A model generated the notes under the pieces. That model worked only from the letters and a program-made list of their open reading frames with translations, had not been told where the DNA came from and did not search any database. From contig VBLN01000106.1 in assembly GCA_005878685.1 (NCBI GenBank), forward strand, positions 1-12,553: a DNA stretch of 12,553 nucleotides. Direction: 5' to 3'. Below, one piece after another: positions 6,711-12,553 of this stretch. The position numbers and the translations under genes were made by a program. Origin of the DNA: Deltaproteobacteria bacterium (GTDB taxonomy: Bacteria; Desulfobacterota; Binatia; UBA9968). The number at the start of each line of letters is the position of its first letter. Within the stretch, counting starts at the first letter, position 1.

Positions 6711-7300
6711 TATTTCAGGCGTAGGAATCGTCGGACATATTTGCCGATAATATCGGTTTCGACGTTGACTTTATCACCAACCCTCCGCACTCGCAAATTA
6801 GTGTGCTTCAAAGTAAACGGAATAATGGCCACAGAAAAACGTTGCTTTTCACACTTGTTCACGGTCAGACTGATGCCATCCACGGCTACGGACCCCTTCG
6901 GAACCAGCAGGGAAGAAAGAGGAGGTGAGACGCGAAATAAAAAGAAGATAAAATCCCCCTTTTTCTCGACTTCCTCAGTGACGGCCGTTCCATCGATATG
7001 GCCGGTTACCAGGTGACCTCCAAGTCTATCGCTCAAACGCAGAGGCCGCTCCAAGTTGACAGGATCACCCGGCCTAATCTCTTTGAAATTCGTTCGCTCA
7101 AGGGTCTCTGGTGAGATATCGACCGAAAAGCGACCCTTAGACTTGGCCACTACGGTTAAGCAAACTCCGTTAACCGCTATGCTGGAGCCTATGGCGAGTT
7201 CCCCTAAAAGGAGACGGGCATCAAGAGTCAAAATGCCCGACCGTCGGCGCATTTGCCAACGGTGAACCTTGCCTACATCTTCGATAAGACCGGTAAACAT
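6710..7300 (-). CDS. ribE: Riboflavin synthase, alpha chain
   Basis: Catalyses the last step of the pathway, dismutating two lumazine molecules into riboflavin and the ribitylamino-uracil substrate. The product has 196 residues, slightly short of the usual 200-215. It opens with MFTGLIEDVG, which is diagnostic. It contains two lumazine-binding repeats: the first has GSSIAVNGVCLTV and PETLERTNF, the second GSVAVDGISLTV and PFTLKHTNL. LGGHLVTGHIDG lies at the domain junction. The start ATG at 7300 is set by the family N-terminus; no Shine-Dalgarno precedes it (CACTCACAGAA). The spacer from ribD is 57 bases and mostly heptamer repeat. This enzyme is also called RibC in some bacteria. Confidence 0.97.
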   Translation of the reverse strand: MFTGLIEDVGKVHRWQMRRRSGILTLDARLLLGELAIGSSIAVNGVCLTVVAKSKGRFSVDISPETLERTNFKEIRPGDPVNLERPLRLSDRLGGHLVTGHIDGTAVTEEVEKKGDFIFFLFRVSPPLSSLLVPKGSVAVDGISLTVNKCEKQRFSVAIIPFTLKHTNLRVRRVGDKVNVETDIIGKYVRRFLRLK

Positions 7301-7303
7301 TTC

Positions 7304-7355
7304 TGTGAGTGTCAGTTTTTAACTCAACACGCAAAACTCACGACTCAAAACTATT
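7304..7355. repeat. Heptamer array in the ribD-ribE spacer
   Basis: Five 7-mers at 7321-7355 have consensus AACTCAA on the plus strand (TTGAGTT on the mRNA strand). Two less clear 7-mers in the opposite sense, TGTGAGT and GTCAGTT, lie at 7304-7317, so TGAGT at 7306-7310 can pair with ACTCA at 7322-7326. The array ends two bases from the ribD stop. Confidence 0.6.
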
Positions 7356-7357
7356 AT

Positions 7358-8449
7358 TCAAAGGTATCCCGAGACGAGGAAATCCTTTCCGACCCTCGAA
7401 ACCTCCATGTTCTTGATCTTCTTCGACTGGCCTATTTTTCTGATTCCCAGGGTCTGGATCATATTTCTGCCCTCACCGCCAATGACCTTAGGCGCGTAAA
7501 AAAAGAGGACCTTATCCACGACTCCTTCTGCAAGAGCCTGGCTTGCTGTGGCGCCGCCTCCTTCAATCATAACGCTGAGCCATCCCATTTTACCAAATCG
7601 CCTTAAAAGAGAGACCCAGGGAATCGCTCCCTGGCGCGGAGGAAAAGTCCAGACTTGCGCTCCAAAACGTTGGACGGCTTCTATCTTTTTCGATGGCGAG
7701 CGTGGACTGGCGACTAGAATTGTTTTCCGTGGATCTCGTTGATGGAGCAGACGTGAGGTCAGTGGAATACGAAGGTGACTATCGAGGATAATTCTCCAGG
7801 GGTTACGGCCGTCGGGGAGACGGCAAGTGAGCTGAGGGTTATCGGCGAGAACTGTTCCTATTCCTACTATGACGGCGTCGACCTGATTGCGTAGCCGATG
7901 CACGCAATTCCGAGCCGCCGTCTCTGTAATCCACTTGGAATCGCCTGAGGAGGTAGCAATTTTTCCGTCCAAAGAGGCGGCGAGCTTAAGGATGACAAAG
8001 GGAATATGGCGGGTGATGTATTTGACGAAGGCCTCGTTGAGTCTGCGGCATTCCTCGTCCAAAAGGCCGACATCGACCCGTATTCCAGCCCGCCTCAGTC
8101 TGCGGATTCCGCGACCCGATACGAGAGGGTTGGGATCCACCATCCCAACCACCACTCTGCTTATTCCTGACCGTATCAGCGAAAGCGTACACGGCGGAGT
8201 CCGTCCATGGTGGTCGCAAGGTTCTAAATTGAGGTAGAGCGTGGCTCCGCGGGCCTTGGCTCCCGCCTTCTTGAGAGCGACAATTTCCGCGTGGTCGCCT
8301 CCAGCCTTTTGATGATAACCCGTGGCGATGATCTTTCCGCCGCGGAGCAGGACGGCTCCGACCATGGGGTTGGGACTGGTTCGGCCCGCTCCTTTGAGAG
8401 CCAAACGCAAGGCAAGGCGCATATGTCGCTTGTCGAGATCATCTGCCAT
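7358..8449 (-). CDS. ribD: Bifunctional pyrimidine deaminase/reductase RibD
   Basis: Deaminates and then reduces the pyrimidine product of GTP cyclohydrolase II, the second and third steps of riboflavin synthesis. The product has 363 residues, the usual length. The N-terminal deaminase domain (about 1-145) has TSPNPMVGAVL, the zinc and proton-shuttle motif HAE at 53-55, and EPCDHHGRTPPC at 76-87 with zinc Cys78 and Cys87. The NADPH-dependent reductase domain (about 147-363) has KLAASLDGKIAT, SKWIT, VGIGTVLADNPQLTCR and IEGGGATASQAL. The start ATG follows the nrdR stop without a gap (TGAATG), so translation is very likely coupled. No FMN riboswitch is visible upstream, so control by flavin is not evident. 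Confidence 0.98.
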   Translation of the reverse strand: MADDLDKRHMRLALRLALKGAGRTSPNPMVGAVLLRGGKIIATGYHQKAGGDHAEIVALKKAGAKARGATLYLNLEPCDHHGRTPPCTLSLIRSGISRVVVGMVDPNPLVSGRGIRRLRRAGIRVDVGLLDEECRRLNEAFVKYITRHIPFVILKLAASLDGKIATSSGDSKWITETAARNCVHRLRNQVDAVIVGIGTVLADNPQLTCRLPDGRNPWRIILDSHLRIPLTSRLLHQRDPRKTILVASPRSPSKKIEAVQRFGAQVWTFPPRQGAIPWVSLLRRFGKMGWLSVMIEGGGATASQALAEGVVDKVLFFYAPKVIGGEGRNMIQTLGIRKIGQSKKIKNMEVSRVGKDFLVSGYL

Positions 8450-8968
8450 TCAAGCCAACCGATTCTCCTGACCCTTCTTCTGCCTTTGCCCTCCCGGCCG
8501 AGACGGGAGCCCCTTGCGTTCCTTGAGGAGCTCTTCCAGCTCCACCATGAACTCGTTGATGTCCTTGAAAGAGCGATAGACCGAAGCAAATCGGACGTAG
8601 GCCACCTGGTCGATATCGTGAAGCTCGCGCATGGCCGCTTCACCGATAAAAGAGCTGGGAACCTCCTTGTCCCCCCTCTCTTGAAGCCCCCGCTCGATCT
8701 TATCTGCGACCGCCTCAATCGTGTTGATGCTCACCGGACGCTTTTCGCAGGCTCGCTTGAGACCGTTGACGACCTTGACGCGATCATAGCCCTCGCGCCG
8801 ACCATCCTTTTTTACCACCAGAGGCATAGTCTCTTCGACCCGTTCATAGGTCGTAAAACGTCGGCTACACTTGAGGCATTCGCGCCGGCGCCGGACCATA
8901 TTGCCGTCCTTACTCAGCCGGGAATCGATAACCTTATTGTCGGTCTCGTGACAGAAGGGACACTTCAT
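8450..8968 (-). CDS. nrdR: Transcriptional repressor NrdR
   Basis: NrdR senses ATP and dATP through an ATP-cone domain and represses ribonucleotide reductase genes at paired NrdR boxes. The 172-residue product begins [17 protein letters not shown]. It has the zinc ribbon Cys3, Cys6, Cys31 and Cys34 (CPFC and CLKC) and then [10 protein letters not shown]. The ATP cone runs from about 49 to 139 ([18 protein letters not shown] to [13 protein letters not shown]). The last 20 or so residues are a polar, basic extension beyond the conserved core, as is common. A place next to ribD is typical for nrdR in many phyla. No Shine-Dalgarno is evident before the ATG, where the leader is heptamer repeat. 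I see no NrdR box in the window, so its targets are elsewhere. Confidence 0.98.
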   Translation of the reverse strand: MKCPFCHETDNKVIDSRLSKDGNMVRRRRECLKCSRRFTTYERVEETMPLVVKKDGRREGYDRVKVVNGLKRACEKRPVSINTIEAVADKIERGLQERGDKEVPSSFIGEAAMRELHDIDQVAYVRFASVYRSFKDINEFMVELEELLKERKGLPSRPGGQRQKKGQENRLA

Positions 8969-8970
8969 CT

Positions 8971-9081
8971 TAGTTAGTAGTGAGTAACGAGGGCCGAGTG
9001 CTGAGGACTGCGTTCTTTCTCCCCACAGGTTTTTTTCTGTTTTTTGCTCATCACTCGGTACTCATTACTCATCACTCTTTC
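8971..9081. repeat. Large inverted pair of heptamer arrays between glyA and nrdR
   Basis: Left arm 8971-9012 is six 7-mers of the type NNNNGAG. Right arm 9047-9081 is five 7-mers of consensus CTCATNA, the same motif inverted. Aligning 8978-9005 with the reverse complement of 9047-9074 gives 22 identical bases of 28 without gaps. The 41-base centre is rich in A and T runs. The right arm contains the glyA stop codon (9072-9074). In the mRNA this predicts a long imperfect hairpin ending just before the nrdR start at 8968. Confidence 0.75.
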
Positions 9082-10325
9082 CCCAGGCGATGAGGATAGA
9101 CCGGAAACTTCTTGCACAGCTCGCGGACATCATCGGCGACAGATTTAAGCACGCCGTCATTCTCTACATGATTCAAAGCGCGCCCTATAAGCTCGGCGAT
9201 GGTCGACATTTCGCCTTCCTTCATGCCACGGGTTGTGACAGCCGGCGTGCCGATACGAATCCCGCTGGTAACAAAAGGAGAGCGTGTCTCGAAGGGCACG
9301 GTATTTCTGTTAACGGTAATCCGGGCCTTATCCAGTGTCTCCTGGGCCACCTTCCCGGTCAACTCCGATTGCCGCAGGTCGATGAGCATCAGATGGTTGT
9401 CCGTCCCGCCCGAAATCAACTTAAACCCCTTTTGCATCAGGGCCGCGGCCAGCGCCTTGGCATTTCTGACGATTTGCTGCTGATAGAGCTTGAACTCCGG
9501 CGTGAGGGCTTCTTTCAGCGCCACCGCTTTAGCCGCGATGACATGCATGAGCGGGCCTCCCTGGTTGCCCGGAAACACCGAGGAGTTGAGCGCTTTGGCA
9601 AAGGCCTCTCGGCACATGATCATGCCGCCGCGCGGACCCCGCAGGGTCTTGTGGGTCGTCGTGGTGACAAACTCGGCGTGCGCAATCGGAGATGGGTGGA
9701 TGCCGGTCGCTACCAGACCGGCGAAATGGGCGATGTCCGCCATCACCACGGCGCCGACCTCGTCCGCAGCATCACGAAACGGACGGAAATCGATCTCACG
9801 CGGATAGGCACTATACCCGACGATGATCATCTTCGGGTGGTGCCGGCGCGCGAGTTCCTTCATCGCCTCATAATCGATCCGTTCATCGGACGGGCGCACG
9901 CCGTACGGGACAACCTTGAAGAACTTTCCCGAAAAGTTGACCGGGCTACCGTGGGTCAAGTGGCCGCCGTGCGCCAGATCCATGCTGAGAATCGTGTCGC
10001 CCGGCTCGAGCTGCGAGAAGTACACCGCCATATTCGCCTGCGAGCCCGAATGCGGTTGCACGTTCACGTGATCGGCGCCGAATAGCTGCTTGGCCCGGTC
10101 GATCGCCAACGCTTCCACCACATCTACGAACTCGCAACCGCCGTAGTACCTCCGGCCCGGATAGCCCTCGGCATATTTATTGGTCATGACCGACCCTTGC
10201 GCCTCCAATACCGCCTCACTGACCATGTTCTCCGAAGCAATGAGTTCTAGATTGTACTCCTGTCGCTCAGTTTCTTTCTGGATCGCTGCAAAGACGTCGG
10301 GATCGCTTCGCTGCAAAAAAGACAT
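9072..10325 (-). CDS. glyA: Serine hydroxymethyltransferase
   Basis: PLP enzyme that interconverts serine and glycine and loads one-carbon units on tetrahydrofolate; cytoplasmic dimer. The product is 417 residues from the chosen ATG, the same length as E. coli GlyA. Landmarks are [13 protein letters not shown], the [15 protein letters not shown] loop, and the PLP-binding [14 protein letters not shown] with the Schiff-base Lys near 226. Further landmarks are [11 protein letters not shown] and [14 protein letters not shown]. The frame can open at GTG 10334, but AAGGA lies only a base or two from that codon and about ten bases from ATG 10325, so I use the ATG. rpiB ends 20 bases upstream. The last codons run into the heptamer array. 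Confidence 0.97.
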   Translation of the reverse strand: MSFLQRSDPDVFAAIQKETERQEYNLELIASENMVSEAVLEAQGSVMTNKYAEGYPGRRYYGGCEFVDVVEALAIDRAKQLFGADHVNVQPHSGSQANMAVYFSQLEPGDTILSMDLAHGGHLTHGSPVNFSGKFFKVVPYGVRPSDERIDYEAMKELARRHHPKMIIVGYSAYPREIDFRPFRDAADEVGAVVMADIAHFAGLVATGIHPSPIAHAEFVTTTTHKTLRGPRGGMIMCREAFAKALNSSVFPGNQGGPLMHVIAAKAVALKEALTPEFKLYQQQIVRNAKALAAALMQKGFKLISGGTDNHLMLIDLRQSELTGKVAQETLDKARITVNRNTVPFETRSPFVTSGIRIGTPAVTTRGMKEGEMSTIAELIGRALNHVENDGVLKSVADDVRELCKKFPVYPHRLGKE

Positions 10326-10345
10326 AATAGCCACTTCCTTTATTG

Positions 10346-10816
10346 CTACTTTTTGCGTTCGTCTTGGATTCGAGTGCCGAGTTCCTTTTCCACCTCGGCT
10401 ATCTTATCTATCCGCCGTTGGTGTCGGCCCCCCGCAAACGGAGTCTGGAGCCACACTTCTAGAATCTGCTCGGCAAGCGATTTCTCCGTGATCCCGCCTC
10501 CAAGGACGAGAATGTTCGAATTGTTGTGCTCTCGACTCATCCGCGCGCCGGGAAGATCATGGACCAACGCGGCGCGAATACCAGGAAACTTGTTTGCCAA
10601 CATCGACATGCCGATTCCGTTGGTACAAATGAGGATGCCCCGCTCGGCCTCTCCTTTGGCTACCTTCAAAGCAACCATGCGGCCAAAATCGGGGTAATCA
10701 ACTGACTCTTTTCCCCTAGTGCCTAGGTCCTCGACCTCGATCCCCTTTGAGCGGAGGGTCTGCACCAGATAATCCTTAAGCTCCACTCCTCCGTGATCAC
10801 TTCCTACTGCGATCAT
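10346..10816 (-). CDS. rpiB: Ribose 5-phosphate isomerase B
   Basis: Interconverts ribose 5-phosphate and ribulose 5-phosphate. Product 156 residues, close to the family's 145-150. Motifs are [13 protein letters not shown] at the N-terminus, VDYPDFG, the active-site loop [17 protein letters not shown] with the catalytic Cys, IRAALVHD, and [15 protein letters not shown] with the ring-opening His. The active-site loop is usually CGTGIG; here Gly-Thr is Thr-Asn. The catalytic Cys and both His are kept, so activity is likely. RpiB sits next to glyA in many related genomes. The gene is probably the first of its transcription unit because a terminator lies upstream. Some RpiB proteins act on other aldose phosphates (LacAB/allose type), but this context favours the ribose enzyme. 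Confidence 0.95.
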   Translation of the reverse strand: MIAVGSDHGGVELKDYLVQTLRSKGIEVEDLGTRGKESVDYPDFGRMVALKVAKGEAERGILICTNGIGMSMLANKFPGIRAALVHDLPGARMSREHNNSNILVLGGGITEKSLAEQILEVWLQTPFAGGRHQRRIDKIAEVEKELGTRIQDERKK

Positions 10817-10844
10817 AACGAGTTTCGCTTTCAGCCTTCAGTCA
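10817..10844. repeat. Weak heptamer array upstream of rpiB
   Basis: Four degenerate 7-mers lie just before the rpiB ATG. The clearest pair is TCAGCCT then TCAGTCA (10831-10844). The conservation is lower than in the other spacers and could be chance taken alone. Confidence 0.3.
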
Positions 10845-10902
10845 CGAGCTCCGTGGGGCCTAAGTTGGAGGCGATCGTAAAACAATGAACCCTCCATAAA
10901 GA

Positions 10903-10942
10903 AAATCGCAGGAGCATGGCCCCGTCGCCACTCCTGCGATTT
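10903..10942 (-). terminator. Intrinsic terminator after acpP
   Basis: A perfect 12-base stem pairs AAATCGCAGGAG (10903-10914) with CTCCTGCGATTT (10931-10942). Inside the 16-base loop, TGGC (10917-10920) can pair with GCCA (10927-10930). On the minus strand the stem is followed by TTTTCTTTAT, a good U-tract; the plus-strand side is T-poor. It lies about 80 bases past the acpP stop and separates the fab genes from rpiB. Confidence 0.85.
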
Positions 10943-11022
10943 CTCCCTGACAAGACGAATAAATTCCTTACAACTTGCGGCCGACAGGTGCTTATCCTGC
11001 GTTCTCCTTGGTCCGAGAAGGA

Positions 11023-11259
11023 TTACTTGTGGCTCTGAATGTAGTTTGTGACATCCTGAACTGTCTTGATCTTCTCCGCATCCTCGTCGGATATCTCCAT
11101 TTCGTACTCTTCCTCCAAGGCCATCACCAGCTCGACGATATCTAGAGAGTCCGCCCCGAGGTCCTCAATAAATGAGGCCTCCGGAGTCACTTCATCCTCA
11201 CTGACACCCAGTTGCTCACAAACGATCTCTTTCACCCTCGTCTCTACAGATGACGCCAT
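11023..11259 (-). CDS. acpP: Acyl carrier protein
   Basis: Carries growing fatty acyl chains on a 4'-phosphopantetheine arm attached to serine. The product has 78 residues, is strongly acidic, and shows the diagnostic [20 protein letters not shown] with the modified Ser38. The start ATG at 11259 has a textbook AGGAGGTG seven bases upstream, fitting the very high expression of this protein. fabG ends 27 bases before it. In related operons fabF usually follows acpP; here a terminator follows instead. Confidence 0.98.
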   Translation of the reverse strand: MASSVETRVKEIVCEQLGVSEDEVTPEASFIEDLGADSLDIVELVMALEEEYEMEISDEDAEKIKTVQDVTNYIQSHK

Positions 11260-11266
11260 CGCTTCA

Positions 11267-11272
11267 CCTCCT
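11267..11272 (-). promoter_or_regulatory. Strong ribosome binding site of acpP
   Basis: AGGAGG on the minus strand, seven bases before the acpP ATG. It contrasts with the weak or absent sites before nusB, ribE and nrdR in this window. Confidence 0.8.
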
Positions 11273-11286
11273 GCTTGACTTTTTCC

Positions 11287-12036
11287 TCACATATAGAGTC
11301 CGCCGTTTACACTCACCACTTGTCCCGTGATATAGCCGGCTCCGGGGCCCACGAGGAAAGAGACCGCTTCCGCCACATCCTCGCAAGTACCCAAACGTCC
11401 CAGTGGTATGGAGTGGAGGTATTCCTCATGCGCCTTGGCGGAGAGTTTGGCCGTCATTTCGGTATCGATAAAGCCCGGCGCCACGGCATTTACTGTGACC
11501 CCCCGGGGCGCCAGCTCCCGCGCCATGGCCTTGGTGAAACCAACGATACCAGCTTTTGAGGCCGCGTAGGCCGACTGCCCCGCGTTTCCCGTCAGCCCCA
11601 CCACTGAACTCAGATTGATGATCCGACCATACCGCTCGCGGATCATTCCCCTACAAACGGCTTTGGTACAATGGACGGTCCCCTTGAGATTTGTTCCGAG
11701 AACTTGGTCCCAGTCTCCGTCCTTGAGACGAACCAAGAGATTATCCGACGTTACACCGGCATTGTTGACTAGAATATCAATTTTTTTGTGTTGGTCAATG
11801 ATTTTTTTTACTGCCTCTTCAACCTGACTCTCCACCGCCACATCGAACGGATGAAGCTCGCCGCTGCCCCCCTCCACTCGGAGCTGTTTGAGCGAGGCCT
11901 CAGCTGCCTCATGGTTCCCCCGGTAGTTAATCATCACCTCAGCCCCCTGACGTCCGAGAGCCGACACCACAGCCCGACCTATGCCGCGGCTGCCCCCAGT
12001 CACCAAAGCGATCTGGCCTTTTAGGTTCAAATCCAA
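11287..12036 (-). CDS. fabG: 3-oxoacyl-[acyl-carrier-protein] reductase
   Basis: NADPH-dependent reduction of beta-ketoacyl-ACP, the first reductive step of each fatty-acid elongation cycle. The product has 249 residues and is a classical short-chain dehydrogenase. It shows the Rossmann motif TGGSRGIG at 13-20, DILVNNAGVTSD, NLSSVVGLTGNAGQSAYAASKAG with the catalytic Ser-Tyr-Lys, and NAVAPGFIDTEM. It ends with the FabG-typical GYITGQVVSVNGGLYM. The frame opens with TTG at 12036 and a second TTG at 12030; no ATG fits, so a TTG start is likely. fabD ends 7 bases upstream, so the two are co-transcribed. SDR paralogues are numerous, but the fabD-acpP context fixes the role. Confidence 0.97.
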   Translation of the reverse strand: MDLNLKGQIALVTGGSRGIGRAVVSALGRQGAEVMINYRGNHEAAEASLKQLRVEGGSGELHPFDVAVESQVEEAVKKIIDQHKKIDILVNNAGVTSDNLLVRLKDGDWDQVLGTNLKGTVHCTKAVCRGMIRERYGRIINLSSVVGLTGNAGQSAYAASKAGIVGFTKAMARELAPRGVTVNAVAPGFIDTEMTAKLSAKAHEEYLHSIPLGRLGTCEDVAEAVSFLVGPGAGYITGQVVSVNGGLYM

Positions 12037-12043
12037 GGGCGAC

Positions 12044-12553
12044 TCAGTTTAAGGCAATTTTTTTGAGATCCTGGCAGCCCCCCAAATTCGCGACCTGCAA
12101 GTGGGAGCTGATCCTCTTGATCAGACCGCTGAGCACTTTCCCTGGGCCGATCTCCACAACGCGCTCACAGCCCAAGGCCTCCAAGTATCTTACTGACTCT
12201 TCCCATCTGACTGGCCGCACCGCTTGTTCAACCAAGAGCGACTTTACCCGGTTGCTATCCACGTTGAGAGTGGCCTCCACATTCGTGACAACGCCGACGG
12301 AAAAAGGTTGAATCGTGACAGCCGCGAGAACTTTTTTGAGCCCCTCGGACGCGGGGCGCATCAGAGAACAATGAAAAGGGGCGCTCACCGACAATTCCAG
12401 CACCCTCTTGGCTCCCCGATCCGAAGCCAAGGACATGGCTCGAAGCACTGCCCCCCGTTCTCCGGCAATCACAATCTGCCCTCCGCCGTTTAAATTTGCC
12501 GGCGCCACGACCTCACCCTCGCTGGCAGCTTCGCAGATCGAATCAACTTCCTG
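12044..12553 (-). CDS. fabD: Malonyl CoA-acyl carrier protein transacylase, C-terminal part (runs off the right edge)
   Basis: Moves malonyl groups from CoA to acyl carrier protein, priming fatty-acid elongation. About 169 C-terminal residues are present; the GQSLGE nucleophile motif lies outside. Visible landmarks are GEVVAPANLNGGGQIVIAGERGAV and LSVSAPFHCSLM with the catalytic His. QAVRPVRWEESVRYL follows, and the terminal VEIGPGKVLSGLIKRI. The reading frame is open to the last base of the window, so the GTG at 12508 is internal and not the start. The stop lies 7 bases before fabG. Confidence 0.96.
   Translation of the reverse strand, partial: QEVDSICEAASEGEVVAPANLNGGGQIVIAGERGAVLRAMSLASDRGAKRVLELSVSAPFHCSLMRPASEGLKKVLAAVTIQPFSVGVVTNVEATLNVDSNRVKSLLVEQAVRPVRWEESVRYLEALGCERVVEIGPGKVLSGLIKRISSHLQVANLGGCQDLKKIALN

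Noticed and set aside
8291..8977. 228-codon open frame on the plus strand
   Set aside because: Antisense to nrdR and the start of ribD; no independent support.
8969..9071. FMN or other riboswitch upstream of the rib genes
   Set aside because: I could not find the conserved RFN-element segments here or before ribD; the sequence is accounted for by heptamer repeats.
8971..9081. CRISPR array
   Set aside because: The repeat unit is only 7 bases with no unique spacers of 25-40 bases and no cas genes nearby.
9090..10085. 331-codon open frame on the plus strand
   Set aside because: Antisense shadow of glyA in its GC-rich part; the sequence is Arg/His-rich with no family features.

Overview
The window looks like a chromosomal housekeeping region from a Gram-negative bacterium. 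An outer-membrane LptE homologue and a class A penicillin-binding protein point that way. The gene order (fabD-fabG-acpP, rpiB-glyA-nrdR-ribD-ribE-ribBA-ribH-nusB, leuS-lptE, rpsT) resembles the order I know from Desulfobacterota-type and related uncultured lineages such as Methylomirabilota/NC10. That placement is inference; no marker in the window fixes the phylum.

Layout on the minus strand, in transcription order from the right edge: the 3' part of fabD, then fabG and acpP (fatty-acid synthesis), closed by a strong intrinsic terminator at 10903-10942. Next come rpiB and glyA (pentose phosphate and one-carbon metabolism), nrdR (ribonucleotide reductase repressor), a complete riboflavin block ribD-ribE-ribBA-ribH, nusB (antitermination), leuS, and lptE, whose reading frame is broken near 1641-1644. 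On the plus strand rpsT (ribosomal protein S20) runs toward lptE. At the left edge, on the minus strand, is the 5' part of a PBP1A-type peptidoglycan glycosyltransferase gene that runs out of the window. The 448 bases between it and rpsT hold no recognisable gene.

Two things stand out. First, several spacers between the minus-strand genes are built from degenerate tandem 7-mers. The unit sequence differs in each spacer, and most arrays occur as inverted pairs that could fold in the mRNA. They run over the stop codons of glyA and ribH and over the start region of lptE. They resemble in style the heptameric short tandem repeats (STRR) known from cyanobacteria. Second, the ribBA product keeps an apparently intact GTP cyclohydrolase II half, but its dihydroxybutanone-phosphate synthase half has lost several catalytic and metal-binding residues. 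A separate source of that riboflavin precursor is therefore expected elsewhere in the genome.

Other notable points: fabF and holA are absent from the places where related operons usually carry them; lptE carries an apparent one-base frameshift; and leuS has a GC-rich core with AT-richer ends. I saw no transposon, CRISPR array, tRNA, FMN riboswitch or defence system.
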